Part shown: positions 1 through 8,623 of the stretch, piece after piece | Layout: each line of letters begins with the position of its first letter | Position numbering within the stretch: the first letter of the stretch is position 1 | NCBI GenBank assembly: GCA_910588105.1 | Contig: CAJUQD010000006.1 | Span: 1 to 64,000, forward strand | Origin: an uncultured Oscillospiraceae bacterium | GTDB lineage: Bacteria; Bacillota; Clostridia; Oscillospirales; Oscillospiraceae | Direction of reading: 5' to 3' | DNA: 64,000 nucleotides | Made by a program: the position numbers and the translations under genes | The notes under the pieces: model-generated | Told to the model about the DNA's origin: nothing | Database searches by the model: none | Seen by the model: the letters and a program-made list of their open reading frames with translations, nothing else

Positions 1-2335
1 TGAAGCCGAACACCAGCTGGGTCAGGTCGTTGGAGCCGAAGGAGAAGAAGTCGGAAATGGGGGCGATATCGTCGGCAGTCATGGCGGCACGGGGAGTCTC
101 GATCATGTTGCCCACTTTATAGGTCATGTTGGAGCCCGCCTCTTTCAGCAGCTCGTCGGCCACACTGGTGACGATGCTCTTGACATAGGCAAATTCCTTC
201 AGCTCACCCACCAGAGGGATCATAATCTCGGGGACGATAGTCCATTCCGGATGGCGGGCCTGGACAGCCAGGGCGGCCTTAATAACGGCCTTGGTCTGCA
301 TCCTGGCGATCTCAGGGAAGGTGACGCTCAAGCGGCAGCCGCGGTGGCCCATCATGGGGTTGAATTCGTGGAGGCTGGCGATGATGGCCTTGATATCCTC
401 CACGGACTTGCCCATCTCCTTGGCCATGGCGGCGATATCGGCCTCCTCGGTGGGGACAAACTCGTGCAGGGGGGGGTCCAGGTAGCGGATGGTGACGGGG
501 CAGCCCTCCATGGCCTCATAGATGCCCTCGAAATCGCTCTGCTGCATGGGCTCCAGTTTGGCCAGGGCCTTCTCGCGCTGCTCCACGGTATCTGAGCAAA
601 TCATCTCCCGGATGGCCTGGATACGGTCGTCGTTAAAGAACATATGCTCGGTGCGGCACAGTCCGATGCCCTCGGCGCCAAACTTCTTGGCCTGGGCGGC
701 GTCGTGGGGGGTGTCGGCGTTGGTTCGAACGCCCAGGCGGCGGTACTTGTCGGCCCAGGCCATGACCCGGGCGAATTCGCCGCCGATGGTGGCGTCCACC
801 GTGGGGATGGCGCCGTCGTAGATCTTGCCGGTGGAGCCGTCCAGGCTCAGCCAGTCGCCCTCGTGGAAGGTCTTGCCCGCCAGCTCAAACTGCCTGTTTT
901 CCTCGTCCATCTTGATCTCACCGCAGCCGGAGACACAGCAGCGGCCCATGCCGCGGGCCACCACGGCGGCGTGGGAGGTCATGCCGCCCCGCACGGTGAG
1001 GATGCCCTGGGCGGCCTTCATGCCCTCAATGTCCTCGGGGGAGGTCTCCAGCCGGACCAGCACAACCTTCTCGCCCCGGGCGGTCCATTCCTTGGCGTCC
1101 TCGGCGGAGAAAACGATCCTGCCGCTGGCGGCACCGGGGGAGGCTCCCAGGGCTGAGGCCAGCATGGGGGCTTCCTTCAGGGCCTTGCCGTCGAATTGGG
1201 GATGGAGCAGGGTGTCCAGGGACCGGGGCTCGATCATGACCACGGCCTTCTTCTCATCAATCATGCCCTCGTCCACCAGATCGCAGGCGATCTTCAAAGC
1301 GGCGGCAGGTGTGCGCTTGCCGTTTCGGGTCTGGAGCATGTAGAGCTTGCCCGCCTCCACGGTGAACTCCATATCCTGCATGTCGCGGTAGTGATCCTCC
1401 AGGGTCTTGCACACGGTTTCAAACTGGGCAAAGGCCTCGGGGAACTTGTCCGCCATCTCGCTGATGGGCATGGGGGTGCGCACGCCGGCCACCACGTCCT
1501 CGCCCTGGGCGTTGGTCAGGAACTCGCCGAACAGCTTCTTCTCGCCGGTGGCGGGGTTGCGGGTGAAGGCCACGCCGGTGCCGCAGTCGTCGCCCATGTT
1601 GCCGAAGGCCATGGACTGGACGTTGACGGCGGTGCCCCAGGAATAGGGGATGTCGTTGTCCCGGCGGTACACGTTGGCCCGGGGGTTGTCCCAGGAGCGG
1701 AACACGGCCTTGATGGCGCCCATCAGCTGCTCCTTGGGATCGGCGGGGAAGTCGGCGCCGATCTTGGCCTTATACTCGGCCTTGAACTGGCCAGCCAGTT
1801 CCTTCAGATCATCGGCGGTGAGCTCCACGTCCTGGGTGACGCCCTTCTTCTCCTTCATCTGGTCGATGAGCTGTTCAAAGTACTTCTTGCCCACCTCCAT
1901 GACCACGTCGGAGTACATCTGGATGAAGCGGCGGTAGCAGTCCCAGGCCCAGCGGGGGTTGCCGGACTTGCGGGAGAGGACCTCCACCACGTCTTCGTTC
2001 AGGCCCAGGTTGAGGATGGTGTCCATCATACCGGGCATGGAGGCCCGGGCGCCGGAGCGGACGGAGACCAACAGAGGATTTTCCTTGTCGCCGAACTTTT
2101 TGCCGGTGATTTCCTCCATCTTGACGATATACTCCATGATCTGCGCCTGGATCTCGTCGTTGATCTTCTGCCCGTCCTCGTAGTACTGGGTACACGCCTC
2201 GGTGGTGATAGTAAAGCCCTGGGGCACGGGCAGGCCGATGTTGGTCATCTCGGCCAGATTGGCGCCCTTGCCGCCCAGGAGCTCGCGCATGCTGGCGTTG
2301 CCCTCGGAGAACAGGTAGACATATTTGTGAGCCAT
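1..2335 (-). CDS. ppdK: Pyruvate, phosphate dikinase (C-terminus cut by window edge)
   Basis: Interconverts PEP + AMP + PPi and pyruvate + ATP + Pi in the cytoplasm, the usual glycolytic/gluconeogenic step in pyrophosphate-using clostridia. About 778 residues are visible, starting MAHKYVYLFSEGNASMRELL. The ATP-grasp segment RSGARASMPGMMDTILN lies near residue 92-112, and the phosphohistidine loop GGMTSHAAVVARGMG lies near residue 450. The PEP-binding barrel follows, but its last ~100 residues, including the catalytic Cys, lie beyond base 1. The start at 2335 is set by GGAGG 8 nt upstream. It is transcribed divergently from glnA from its own promoter. Family identity is very secure. Confidence 0.96.
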   Translation of the reverse strand, partial: MAHKYVYLFSEGNASMRELLGGKGANLAEMTNIGLPVPQGFTITTEACTQYYEDGQKINDEIQAQIMEYIVKMEEITGKKFGDKENPLLVSVRSGARASMPGMMDTILNLGLNEDVVEVLSRKSGNPRWAWDCYRRFIQMYSDVVMEVGKKYFEQLIDQMKEKKGVTQDVELTADDLKELAGQFKAEYKAKIGADFPADPKEQLMGAIKAVFRSWDNPRANVYRRDNDIPYSWGTAVNVQSMAFGNMGDDCGTGVAFTRNPATGEKKLFGEFLTNAQGEDVVAGVRTPMPISEMADKFPEAFAQFETVCKTLEDHYRDMQDMEFTVEAGKLYMLQTRNGKRTPAAALKIACDLVDEGMIDEKKAVVMIEPRSLDTLLHPQFDGKALKEAPMLASALGASPGAASGRIVFSAEDAKEWTARGEKVVLVRLETSPEDIEGMKAAQGILTVRGGMTSHAAVVARGMGRCCVSGCGEIKMDEENRQFELAGKTFHEGDWLSLDGSTGKIYDGAIPTVDATIGGEFARVMAWADKYRRLGVRTNADTPHDAAQAKKFGAEGIGLCRTEHMFFNDDRIQAIREMICSDTVEQREKALAKLEPMQQSDFEGIYEAMEGCPVTIRYLDPPLHEFVPTEEADIAAMAKEMGKSVEDIKAIIASLHEFNPMMGHRGCRLSVTFPEIARMQTKAVIKAALAVQARHPEWTIVPEIMIPLVGELKEFAYVKSIVTSVADELLKEAGSNMTYKVGNMIETPRAAMTADDIAPISDFFSFGSNDLTQLVFGF

Positions 2336-2402
2336 TGTACATTCCTCCAGTTTTTATCGGATGTGCAGGGATAAACGCAGGGGTTGGGGTTTCAATGACA
2401 AT

Positions 2403-2431
2403 ATTTTAGCAGAATACACAAGGATGGTCAA
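2403..2431 (-). promoter_or_regulatory. Promoter of ppdK
   Basis: On the minus strand there is TTGACC (2431-2426), a 17-nt spacer and TAAAAT (2408-2403), about 70 nt upstream of the ppdK start. It lies in an AT-rich stretch unlike the surrounding GC-rich genes. Inference from consensus match only. Confidence 0.6.
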
Positions 2432-2570
2432 GTAAGACTTGCCTGCCTTTTCAGAATTTCCCAAGAAGCCTGCCGCAAGCTGCTGTAATGTGATATTTTA
2501 CAAAAATCAGAATTCATATGCGGCAAAACCTAATTTTTGCGATAAAATTTTGCAGAGCAGCAAAAATCAA

Positions 2571-2598
2571 TTGACAAAAATGATCTTTGTGCTATCCT
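2571..2598 (+). promoter_or_regulatory. Promoter of glnA
   Basis: TTGACA (2571-2576), a 16-nt spacer and TATCCT (2593-2598) lie about 75 nt upstream of the glnA start. The preceding 100 bases are AT-rich with A/T runs, as expected for an UP-like region. No GlnR-type operator was recognised. Confidence 0.6.
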
Positions 2599-2674
2599 GA
2601 AATAGGAAATGTGAAATTTGGCATTTTGGGGGCGGCGGAACAAACCTGCCGCCGCAGGAAAGGGGAAACGAGTC

Positions 2675-4006
2675 ATGGGCTATACCAAAGAGGATATCAT
2701 CCGCGCGGTGCGGGAAGAAGACGTGAAGTTCATCCGGATGCAGTTCACCGACATTTTCGGCCAGCTGAAAAACGTAGCCATCACCGCCTCCCAGATTGAG
2801 AAGGCGGTGAACAACCAGATCATGTTGGACGGCTCGTCCATCGAGGGCTTTGTCCGCATCAACGAGTCCGACCAGTACCTGTATCCCGACCTGGACAGCT
2901 TCGTCATTTTCCCCTGGGAGCCGGAGGAGGCCAAGGTGGCCCGGCTGATCTGCGATGTGCACAACCCGGACGGTTCCTCCTTTGTAGGTGACCCTCGGGG
3001 CGTGCTGGAGCGGGTTCTGGAGCGGGCCAAGGCCATGGGGTACGACACCTTTAACGTGGGACCCGAGGCGGAATTTTTCCTGTTTCAGACCGATGGGGAG
3101 GGCAAGCCCACCACCAAGACCAACGACGAGGCGGGCTACTTCGACCTGGGCCCCCTGGATCACGGCGAGCCCACCCGTCGGCGCATCTGCCTGGCTCTGG
3201 AGCAGATGGGATATGAGATTGAGGCGTCCCACCACGAGGTGGCCCCCGGCCAGCACGAGATCGACTTCAAGTATGCCCCCGCTCTGGACTGTGCGGACAA
3301 GATCATGACCTTCAAGCTGGCGGTGAAGACCATCGCCCAGCGGGACGGCCTTCACGCCACCTTTATGCCTAAGCCCATCTATGGTCTGGCGGGCAACGGA
3401 ATGCACACCAACATGTCTCTGTTCCGAGACGGGGAGAATGTGTTTTTCGACGAAAAGGGGGACAAGGGGCTGTCCAGGGAGTGCTATTCCTTCATCGCGG
3501 GCATCCTGCGCCATATGAAGGGGATGGCGGCCATTACAAACCCCCTGGTAAACTCCTACAAGCGGCTGGTGCCCGGCTATGAGGCCCCCTGCTACATGGC
3601 CTGGTCCGCCTCCAACCGCTCCACCCTCATCCGCATCCCGGCCAGCCGGGGCCAGGGCACCCGGGTAGAGCTGCGCTGCCCCGACCCGGCCTGCAATCCG
3701 TACCTTGCCCTGGCGGTGTGCCTGGCCGCAGGGCTGGACGGCATCGCCAAAAATATGACCCCGCCCCCGGAGGTCACTGAGAACATCTTTGCCATGACCC
3801 TTGCCACCCGGCGGCGGCGGGGTATCGAGGCCCTGCCCGGCTCCCTGGAGGAGGCGCTGGCAGCTATGAAGAAGGATAAACTGGTCATGGCCACCCTGGG
3901 CCAGCACGTCACCAGCCAGTATATCGCGGGTAAGGAGGCGGAGTGGGACGAGTACCGCACCAGGGTATCCTCCTGGGAAAGGGACAAGTATATCATCAAC
4001 TATTAA
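2675..4006 (+). CDS. glnA: Glutamine synthetase type I
   Basis: Makes glutamine from glutamate, ammonia and ATP; it is the cytoplasmic dodecameric enzyme of ammonium assimilation. At 443 residues it matches the short GSI-alpha form without the adenylylation insert. Motifs seen are DGSSIEGF (~res 51), the ATP/metal region GNGMHTNMSL (~240) and NPLVNSYKRLVPGYEAP (~288). An upstream in-frame ATG at 2618 would add 19 residues. I chose 2675 because GGAAAGGGG sits just before it and the protein then begins MGYTKEDI, as in relatives. It is a single-gene unit, divergent from ppdK. Confidence 0.96.
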   Translation: MGYTKEDIIRAVREEDVKFIRMQFTDIFGQLKNVAITASQIEKAVNNQIMLDGSSIEGFVRINESDQYLYPDLDSFVIFPWEPEEAKVARLICDVHNPDGSSFVGDPRGVLERVLERAKAMGYDTFNVGPEAEFFLFQTDGEGKPTTKTNDEAGYFDLGPLDHGEPTRRRICLALEQMGYEIEASHHEVAPGQHEIDFKYAPALDCADKIMTFKLAVKTIAQRDGLHATFMPKPIYGLAGNGMHTNMSLFRDGENVFFDEKGDKGLSRECYSFIAGILRHMKGMAAITNPLVNSYKRLVPGYEAPCYMAWSASNRSTLIRIPASRGQGTRVELRCPDPACNPYLALAVCLAAGLDGIAKNMTPPPEVTENIFAMTLATRRRRGIEALPGSLEEALAAMKKDKLVMATLGQHVTSQYIAGKEAEWDEYRTRVSSWERDKYIINY

Positions 4007-4007
4007 A

Positions 4008-4174
4008 CTAGGCGCCGTTTGAAAATTGGCAATATGCCCAGCGGCAAGGAATTTTTTCGCCGGGCAAGGCGATTTGGCGCAGAAATACTTTGTGTATTTC
4101 AAGGCAAAACAACGCGGCTCGGCGGAAAAAGGCCCGCCGATTGGGCGTGTTGACAATTTTCAAACAAGCCCTAG
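4008..4174. repeat. Palindromic repeat element, 167 bp, MITE-like
   Basis: It starts 2 nt after the glnA stop codon. Left end CTAGGCGCCGTTTGAAAATT and right end (reverse complement) CTAGGGCTTGTTTGAAAATT are near-identical inverted arms. The interior (e.g. AATTTTTTCGCCG against AAAAAGG/CGGCGG) continues the pairing down to a centre reading GAAATACTTTGTGTATTTC, so the whole element folds as one long imperfect hairpin. CTAG occurs at both tips. It carries no ORF of its own and could be a MITE or a palindromic 3'-UTR element. Confidence 0.7.
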
Positions 4175-4379
4175 AGCAATTCTCAAAATAAGCAATAACC
4201 GGCACGGCAAAACCAGCCACGGCAACCATGAGTGGAAACACAATGAAAAGCAAAGCGAACAGCCGCAACAAAGGGCATCTGGAGAACGTACCCGAAGCCT
4301 TCTGTTCCTGTTCACAGGGGCAAAAGTTGAACCTACCCCAGATATTGCGGAGCGGGCGGCGGAAGCCGTCCGCTCCCTG
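4175..4379. other. No intact gene: degraded spacer
   Basis: This 205-bp stretch lies between the palindromic repeat and the exporter remnant. Short open frames exist on both strands (for example a hydrophobic run on the minus strand near 4200-4270) but none has a ribosome binding site or recognisable product. It is probably decayed sequence belonging to the same scar as the neighbouring pseudogenes. Confidence 0.4.
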
Positions 4380-5081
4380 CTACCGTAAGGCCAACTGTAA
4401 CACGCTGGTGACGGAATTGGACACGAAGGAGATTTTCCCCAGGAGGAAATTGGTTCCCGTATTCAAAACCATGGCCGTGACGAAAGTGAGGAGAATCACC
4501 GGCACCTCCGCGTAGGTCTGAGAGGTAAGCACCAGCACCGCCACTACGATGACTGCCACATAGACCATGATGACGCTGACCTCAGAATCTATGGTCTCCT
4601 GGAGGGTGCTGCCCAGGGCGGTGGACACATAGAGGTCGCGGCCGGAGAGCGCCTCCTTTACCTCCTCCAACACATCCAGGTATCGGTCATCCTTTTCATC
4701 ATAGCCGAACGCCACCCCGTACAGCGCCGAGGCCCGGGCGTAATGGCTGGGGGAATCGTCGAACGCACCGTCTGAACACCGTCCAGCGCGGCGAGCTGTT
4801 CTTGAACCGCCTGAGCGTTCTCCAGCGTGAGGTTGGCTACCATGACCTGGGCAGTGCCATAGGTGGTGAACTGTTCCTCCATCACGTCCAGCCCTTGGCG
4901 TGAGGCGGAGTCATCGGGCAGAAAGGCCGCCAAATCGTTTTCCACCTCCACCCAGTTGGAGGAGAATACAGAGAAAATGATACCGATGGATGGTGAGCAG
5001 GAAGACCAAGCTTCGCTTGTCCACGATGAACGATGCCAGCCGGACCAGGGGACTCCCGCTGTTCTTGGCGTGATCTTTCAT
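4380..5081 (-). pseudogene. MMPL/RND-family exporter, N-terminal remnant
   Basis: Fragments in three frames read as one N-terminal part of an MMPL-type membrane exporter. The start MKDHAKNSGSPLVRLASFIV is at 5081 behind GGGAGG. The extracytoplasmic porter-domain segments VENDLAAFLPDDSASRQGLD and GYDEKDDRYLDVLEEV follow. Then come transmembrane segments ending LGKISFVSNSVTSVLQLAL, where a stop codon cuts the protein before the usual Asp-Tyr proton-relay helix. At least two frameshifts are present, and the remaining ~500+ residues are gone. Substrate unknown; certainly non-functional as annotated. Confidence 0.75.
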
Positions 5082-5115
5082 CCGCCGCACCTCCCTCAGT
5101 TTGGGACTATCTTTA

Positions 5116-6190
5116 GGCAACACCGCACAAATCAGCGCAAAAATAAAACGGCCGGACAAAGGAAGCCAGCCGTTGGAGAAGAGGTATTGAATTGGCTGTG
5201 CGCAAACTGAATCAGACTGCCAGGCAGGGGCTGTCAGCCAGGATCAGGTTTGCCAGCGCAAACACCAAATTCAGTTTTGCGGTCTGCTTCAGCAATCCTC
5301 GGTATCTTGTTTTTCGGTATTGGAATCTACCCTTGACTACTGCGAAAACGTGCTCGACTTTCGCTCTGACGGAGGATTTCTCGCGCTTCCTGCGTTTGAT
5401 CTGCCCCTTGGAACGAGCGGAATTGTTCTTTGACTGAGAGGGGCGGCGGTTGATTTTGTACTGGATCTTCTTGCCGTCCTTGTTCCGAAGTACAGCATCT
5501 TCCCGCTTTTCGGCGCCAAGGTAACCGCTGTCGCAATAAACCATCTTTTCCTCACCGCTCAGCAGCTGTGGCGTCATCGTTACATCATGGACATTGGCGG
5601 CGGTGGCCTTCACCGTATGCACAAAGCCGCTACCGGCGTCCACACCTGTGTGGCACTTCATGCCGAAATGACACTGATTTCCCTTCTTCACTGAGTGCAT
5701 CTCCGAATCCCGTTTTTTGTGGAGCTGGGCGCACTGATCAGTGTGGCATCCACAATGGTACCGCCCCGCATCATCCGGCCCGCCCGCTCCAGACAGCGGT
5801 TGATTGCGTCAAAAAACAGCTTACCGATGCCTTTCTCCTCCAGCAGATGCCGGAAGTGCAGCAGGGTCGTGGCGTCCGGGACATCCTGCTCGAAAAAGTT
5901 GATCCCCATGAATCTGCGCATGGCATAACTGTCATAAATGGCATCCTCCACCTCTTCATCGGACAAGTTGAACCAGCATGGTTTCGATCTCGATGGGCGG
6001 ACGGCACGTTTTCCGCTGGGGTAGTACGGTACGGTCAGAGATACCCATTCGTCCCACGGAATGATCTCGTCTATGATCTCCAGAAATTCTTCCCGTTTTG
6101 TTTTTTCTTCCGGCAGCTGTACTCCATGTCGCTGATACTTTCCTGTTTCATACCCCGCGCCCCCCTTTTCCTTATTTTATCACATCTTCT
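5116..6190 (-). mobile_element. Degenerate IS5-type insertion sequence
   Basis: Approximate extent of the insertion sequence carrying the broken transposase. The left limit is the candidate terminus GGCAACACCGCACAAA at 5116. The right limit is set only by the end of the transposase reading frame plus its leader, since no inverted partner of the terminus is visible. It abuts the 5' end of the MMPL remnant. Confidence 0.45.
5212..6151 (-). pseudogene. IS5-family transposase, broken
   Basis: Pieces in different frames give an almost complete IS5-group DDE transposase: MKQESISDMEYSCRKKK, then REEFLEIIDEIIPWDEWVSL, then NLSDEEVEDAIYDSYAMRRF and DATTLLHFRHLLEEKGIGKL. The catalytic-core piece GGTIVDATLISAPSSTKN, then MHSVKKGNQCHFGMK and the C-terminal KVEHVFAVVKGRFQYRKTRY complete it. 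Three lesions were found: a frameshift in the A-rich tract near 6105, a small deletion plus frameshift near 5970 (ETML joined to WFNLSDE), and a frameshift near 5710. A plausible outer end, GGCAACACCGCACAAA near 5116, has no matching partner on the other side. Inactive. Confidence 0.85.
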
Positions 6191-6231
6191 ATCATTTCGG
6201 GGGATTCTCGGAACATTCGTTTCACGCGAAA

Positions 6232-6273
6232 CGGTTTGCGGCGCCCTCCCACCCAGGAGGGCGCCGCAAACCG
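6232..6273 (-). terminator. Strong hairpin after the GH4 gene
   Basis: An 18-bp perfect GC-rich stem (6232-6249 pairing with 6256-6273) with a 6-nt loop begins 20 nt past the GH4 stop codon. The T-tract on the minus side is short (CGTTTCG), so it may stop transcription inefficiently or mainly protect the 3' end. Confidence 0.65.
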
Positions 6274-6292
6274 CTCTCCTGTCGCAGGACAC

Positions 6293-7699
6293 TCAAGCTC
6301 CCCAGCCCACGGGCAGGTACTTGGACGTGGCCGCTATCATGTCGTCCGCCAAGCGGCCCAGTTCCCCCTCATCCCCGCATTTAGCGGCGGTGTTTGGGTC
6401 GTTGCGCAGGGCCTGAACCACCAGCCCCCGGTCGCACTCCAGCGCCGCGCGCAGGGTGAGGGCGTGGTTTTCCACGTGGGGCGCGATGAGCCGCCGCACC
6501 CCCTCCGGCAGCGGTCCGGCCAGCACCGGCCGCACGCTGTCCCTGGAGAACACCGCGTTGGTCTCCACCACCGCCCCAAGGGGCAGGTTGGGGATCTGCC
6601 CGGCGTTGGGCAGGTTCACATTGCTCACCACCCGACCCAGGCCGCACAGCGCCTTCATCAGTAGCACCCCCTCCTCCCCGGAGGGGGCCATGTCCACCTC
6701 CCGCTCCCCCGAGACCATGGCCCGGCTCTTCTCCAGCCGGACCTTCAGGTCGTCCTTCCGCCACCGCACCGATGTCAGGCCGAACTTCCAGGCCCGCACT
6801 GTCTCCGGATCCCGCAGGTATTCGTCCCCCGGCATGAACTCCGCCAGATGGCGGTCTCCGGCGGCAGCAATGAGGCCGAAGCGCCGGAACAGGTCGAACT
6901 TCACCCGGTGAGCGCAGGCAAAGGAGGCGTTGGCCCAATTCTGGTCCCGCTCGTGGAAGCCGTCCTTATAGTATTTGTCCACAAACTCCCGGTACGCCGG
7001 GAACAGGTCCAGCCCCTCATAGGAGGCCCGGTCAAACCAGGTGAAGTGGTTGATGCCAAGCACGTTCACGTGGATATCCCGCCGTGCGGGGGCGGGAATG
7101 CCCAGCGCCTCCCCCGCCGCCGCGGCCAGCACCTGCTGGGTGTTGAATACCTCGTGGCAGCAGCCGAACGCCTTGACCTCCGGGAACACGTGGTAGAGCG
7201 CCTGGACGCACAGGGACATGGGGTTGGTATAGTTGACAACCCATGCTCCGGGGCAGCAGTCCCGGATGGCCTGGGCGATGGGGACGTACATGGGCAGGGC
7301 GCGCAGGGCGCGGACGATGCCCCCCGGCCCCGCCGTGTCCCCCACCGGCTGCCAGATGTTCAGCCGCTCGGGCAGGTGGACGTCTGCCTCCATCTCGTCA
7401 AAGGTGCCCGGCAGAATGGAGATGACCACGAAGTCCGCTCCCGTGAGGGCCTCCTCCAGACTCTCCGCCACCCGGTAGCGCCACCGCCCCCGGGTGGCGG
7501 GCAGGCTGTCTATTTTGTTCCCGATGACCTCGTTGGCCCGGACCGCTGCCTGGTCGATGTCGTACAGCGCCACCTCCCCGCCCATGGACGGCTCCATGGC
7601 CAAATCGGTCATGAGGCTCCACGCCCAGCCCCGGGAACCGCCCCCGATGTAGGCCAGCCGGATGCCGTCCACCCGGCGGGCGCCGCTCTCGTATCTCAT
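6293..7699 (-). CDS. GH4 family glycosidase, probable alpha-galacturonidase
   Basis: NAD- and metal-dependent glycosidase of family GH4, cytoplasmic; 468 residues, the normal family length. The N-terminal dinucleotide-binding motif is LAYIGGGSRGWAW, the metal/substrate motif CCHEVF lies near residue 180, and NYTNPMSL and LGINHFTWF follow. GH4 covers alpha-glucosidases, alpha-galactosidases, 6-phospho forms and LplD-type alpha-galacturonidases. The pectin genes around it make galacturonidase the best guess, but this is inferred from context. ATG 7699 is preferred over the upstream TTG because GAGGGGG lies 6 nt before it. It is the last gene of its block, 11 nt after the TIM-barrel gene. Confidence 0.85.
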   Translation of the reverse strand: MRYESGARRVDGIRLAYIGGGSRGWAWSLMTDLAMEPSMGGEVALYDIDQAAVRANEVIGNKIDSLPATRGRWRYRVAESLEEALTGADFVVISILPGTFDEMEADVHLPERLNIWQPVGDTAGPGGIVRALRALPMYVPIAQAIRDCCPGAWVVNYTNPMSLCVQALYHVFPEVKAFGCCHEVFNTQQVLAAAAGEALGIPAPARRDIHVNVLGINHFTWFDRASYEGLDLFPAYREFVDKYYKDGFHERDQNWANASFACAHRVKFDLFRRFGLIAAAGDRHLAEFMPGDEYLRDPETVRAWKFGLTSVRWRKDDLKVRLEKSRAMVSGEREVDMAPSGEEGVLLMKALCGLGRVVSNVNLPNAGQIPNLPLGAVVETNAVFSRDSVRPVLAGPLPEGVRRLIAPHVENHALTLRAALECDRGLVVQALRNDPNTAAKCGDEGELGRLADDMIAATSKYLPVGWGA

Positions 7700-7710
7700 C
7701 TCGATCCCCC

Positions 7711-8565
7711 TCAAAGCCCGCCGTACAGCCCCTGGAGGAACTCCCGGGCCTGGACAGCGTTGTGGTTGGTTGTGTTCTCCAGGGTGGCCTGGATATAGGG
7801 CTTGCGCTCCTTCATAAACCGCAGGATCCCGGTATAGTCCATCTCCCCGATCCCGGCAGCCACAGCGTGCAGCTCGTCCCCCTCCCGGACAAAGTCCTTC
7901 AGGTGGATGACCGCAATGTGGCCGGCCAGCTTGTCCATGGCCTCGCCCACCACCCGCTCCCTGTCGTCCGCGTTTCCGGCGTACAGCAGGTTCACCGGGT
8001 CAAGGATGACGCGCAGGTTGGGGCTTCGGATGGCGTTCAGCACCTCCAGCGCCCGGTCCGCGTCATAGACGATGTGCTTCCACACCGGCTCGATGGCCAC
8101 TGCTACCCCCCAGCGCTCCGCCCGCTCCACCACCGGGGCCAGGTTGCGTACAAACGTCTCCAGCGCCTCCCTGGTGTGGGTGTTGGCGTCCATCTTGTAT
8201 TCGGCGTTGGGTGCGCCCGTCTCGGTGCCCACCACCCCCGCCCCCATCAGGGCAGCCGCCCGCAGGTGGCCGAAGTATCGGCCCTGGATGTCCCGCAGCC
8301 TGTCCGGGTTCGGGTGGGCCAGATTCAAATAGCAGCCCAACACCGCGATGTCCAGCCCGTTTTGGGCGAACACCCGCTTTATGTGCATCGCCAGCCCCTC
8401 GGTGAGGGCGCAGTCATCAAAGCTCACGTCCTTCATCACCTTGGACAAGGCCAGGTGGACGCAGGAAAAGCCCTCCTCCCTGGCCTTGGCCGCCCGGGCC
8501 TCCATGGTCTGCTCCGCCGGGGCAAGGCCGGCGTTTACATCGTGCAGTCTGATCCCGATCTGCAT
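7711..8565 (-). CDS. Sugar phosphate isomerase/epimerase-like TIM barrel protein
   Basis: Xylose-isomerase-like TIM barrel (AP-endonuclease 2 fold), 284 residues, cytoplasmic. Visible features are an N-terminal IGIRLHDVNAGL, the strand GVVGTETGAPN, a metal-ligand region VAIEPVWKHIV with VILDPVNLLY, and AVIHLKDFV near the C-terminus. These Glu/Asp/His residues fit the metal site of the family. The reaction is not predictable. In this locus it probably acts on a galacturonate or deoxy-ketouronate intermediate. Start ATG 8565 follows GGAGGAG. It lies between an esterase (upstream, with a hairpin in between) and the GH4 enzyme. Confidence 0.82.
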   Translation of the reverse strand: MQIGIRLHDVNAGLAPAEQTMEARAAKAREEGFSCVHLALSKVMKDVSFDDCALTEGLAMHIKRVFAQNGLDIAVLGCYLNLAHPNPDRLRDIQGRYFGHLRAAALMGAGVVGTETGAPNAEYKMDANTHTREALETFVRNLAPVVERAERWGVAVAIEPVWKHIVYDADRALEVLNAIRSPNLRVILDPVNLLYAGNADDRERVVGEAMDKLAGHIAVIHLKDFVREGDELHAVAAGIGEMDYTGILRFMKERKPYIQATLENTTNHNAVQAREFLQGLYGGL

Positions 8566-8584
8566 TAAATCTCTCCTCCTGACA

Positions 8585-8615
8585 AAAATGGGGCGCAGAC
8601 CCTGCACCCCATTTT
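8585..8615 (-). terminator. Intra-operon hairpin with T-tract
   Basis: On the minus strand AAAATGGGGTGCAG pairs with CTGCGCCCCATTTT, followed by TTTTTGTC, between the esterase and TIM-barrel genes. It looks like a factor-independent terminator, 20 nt before the next Shine-Dalgarno. It would reduce expression of the last two genes relative to the first four. Confidence 0.7.
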
Positions 8616-8623
8616 CAGCATAT

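Noticed and set aside
1196..2374. 392-codon plus-strand frame opposite ppdK
   Set aside because: Antisense shadow of ppdK, whose protein motifs are unmistakable.
4008..4271. Minus-strand 87-codon frame with a hydrophobic segment
   Set aside because: Half of it is the palindromic repeat, no ribosome site, and no relatives recognised; treated as decayed spacer.
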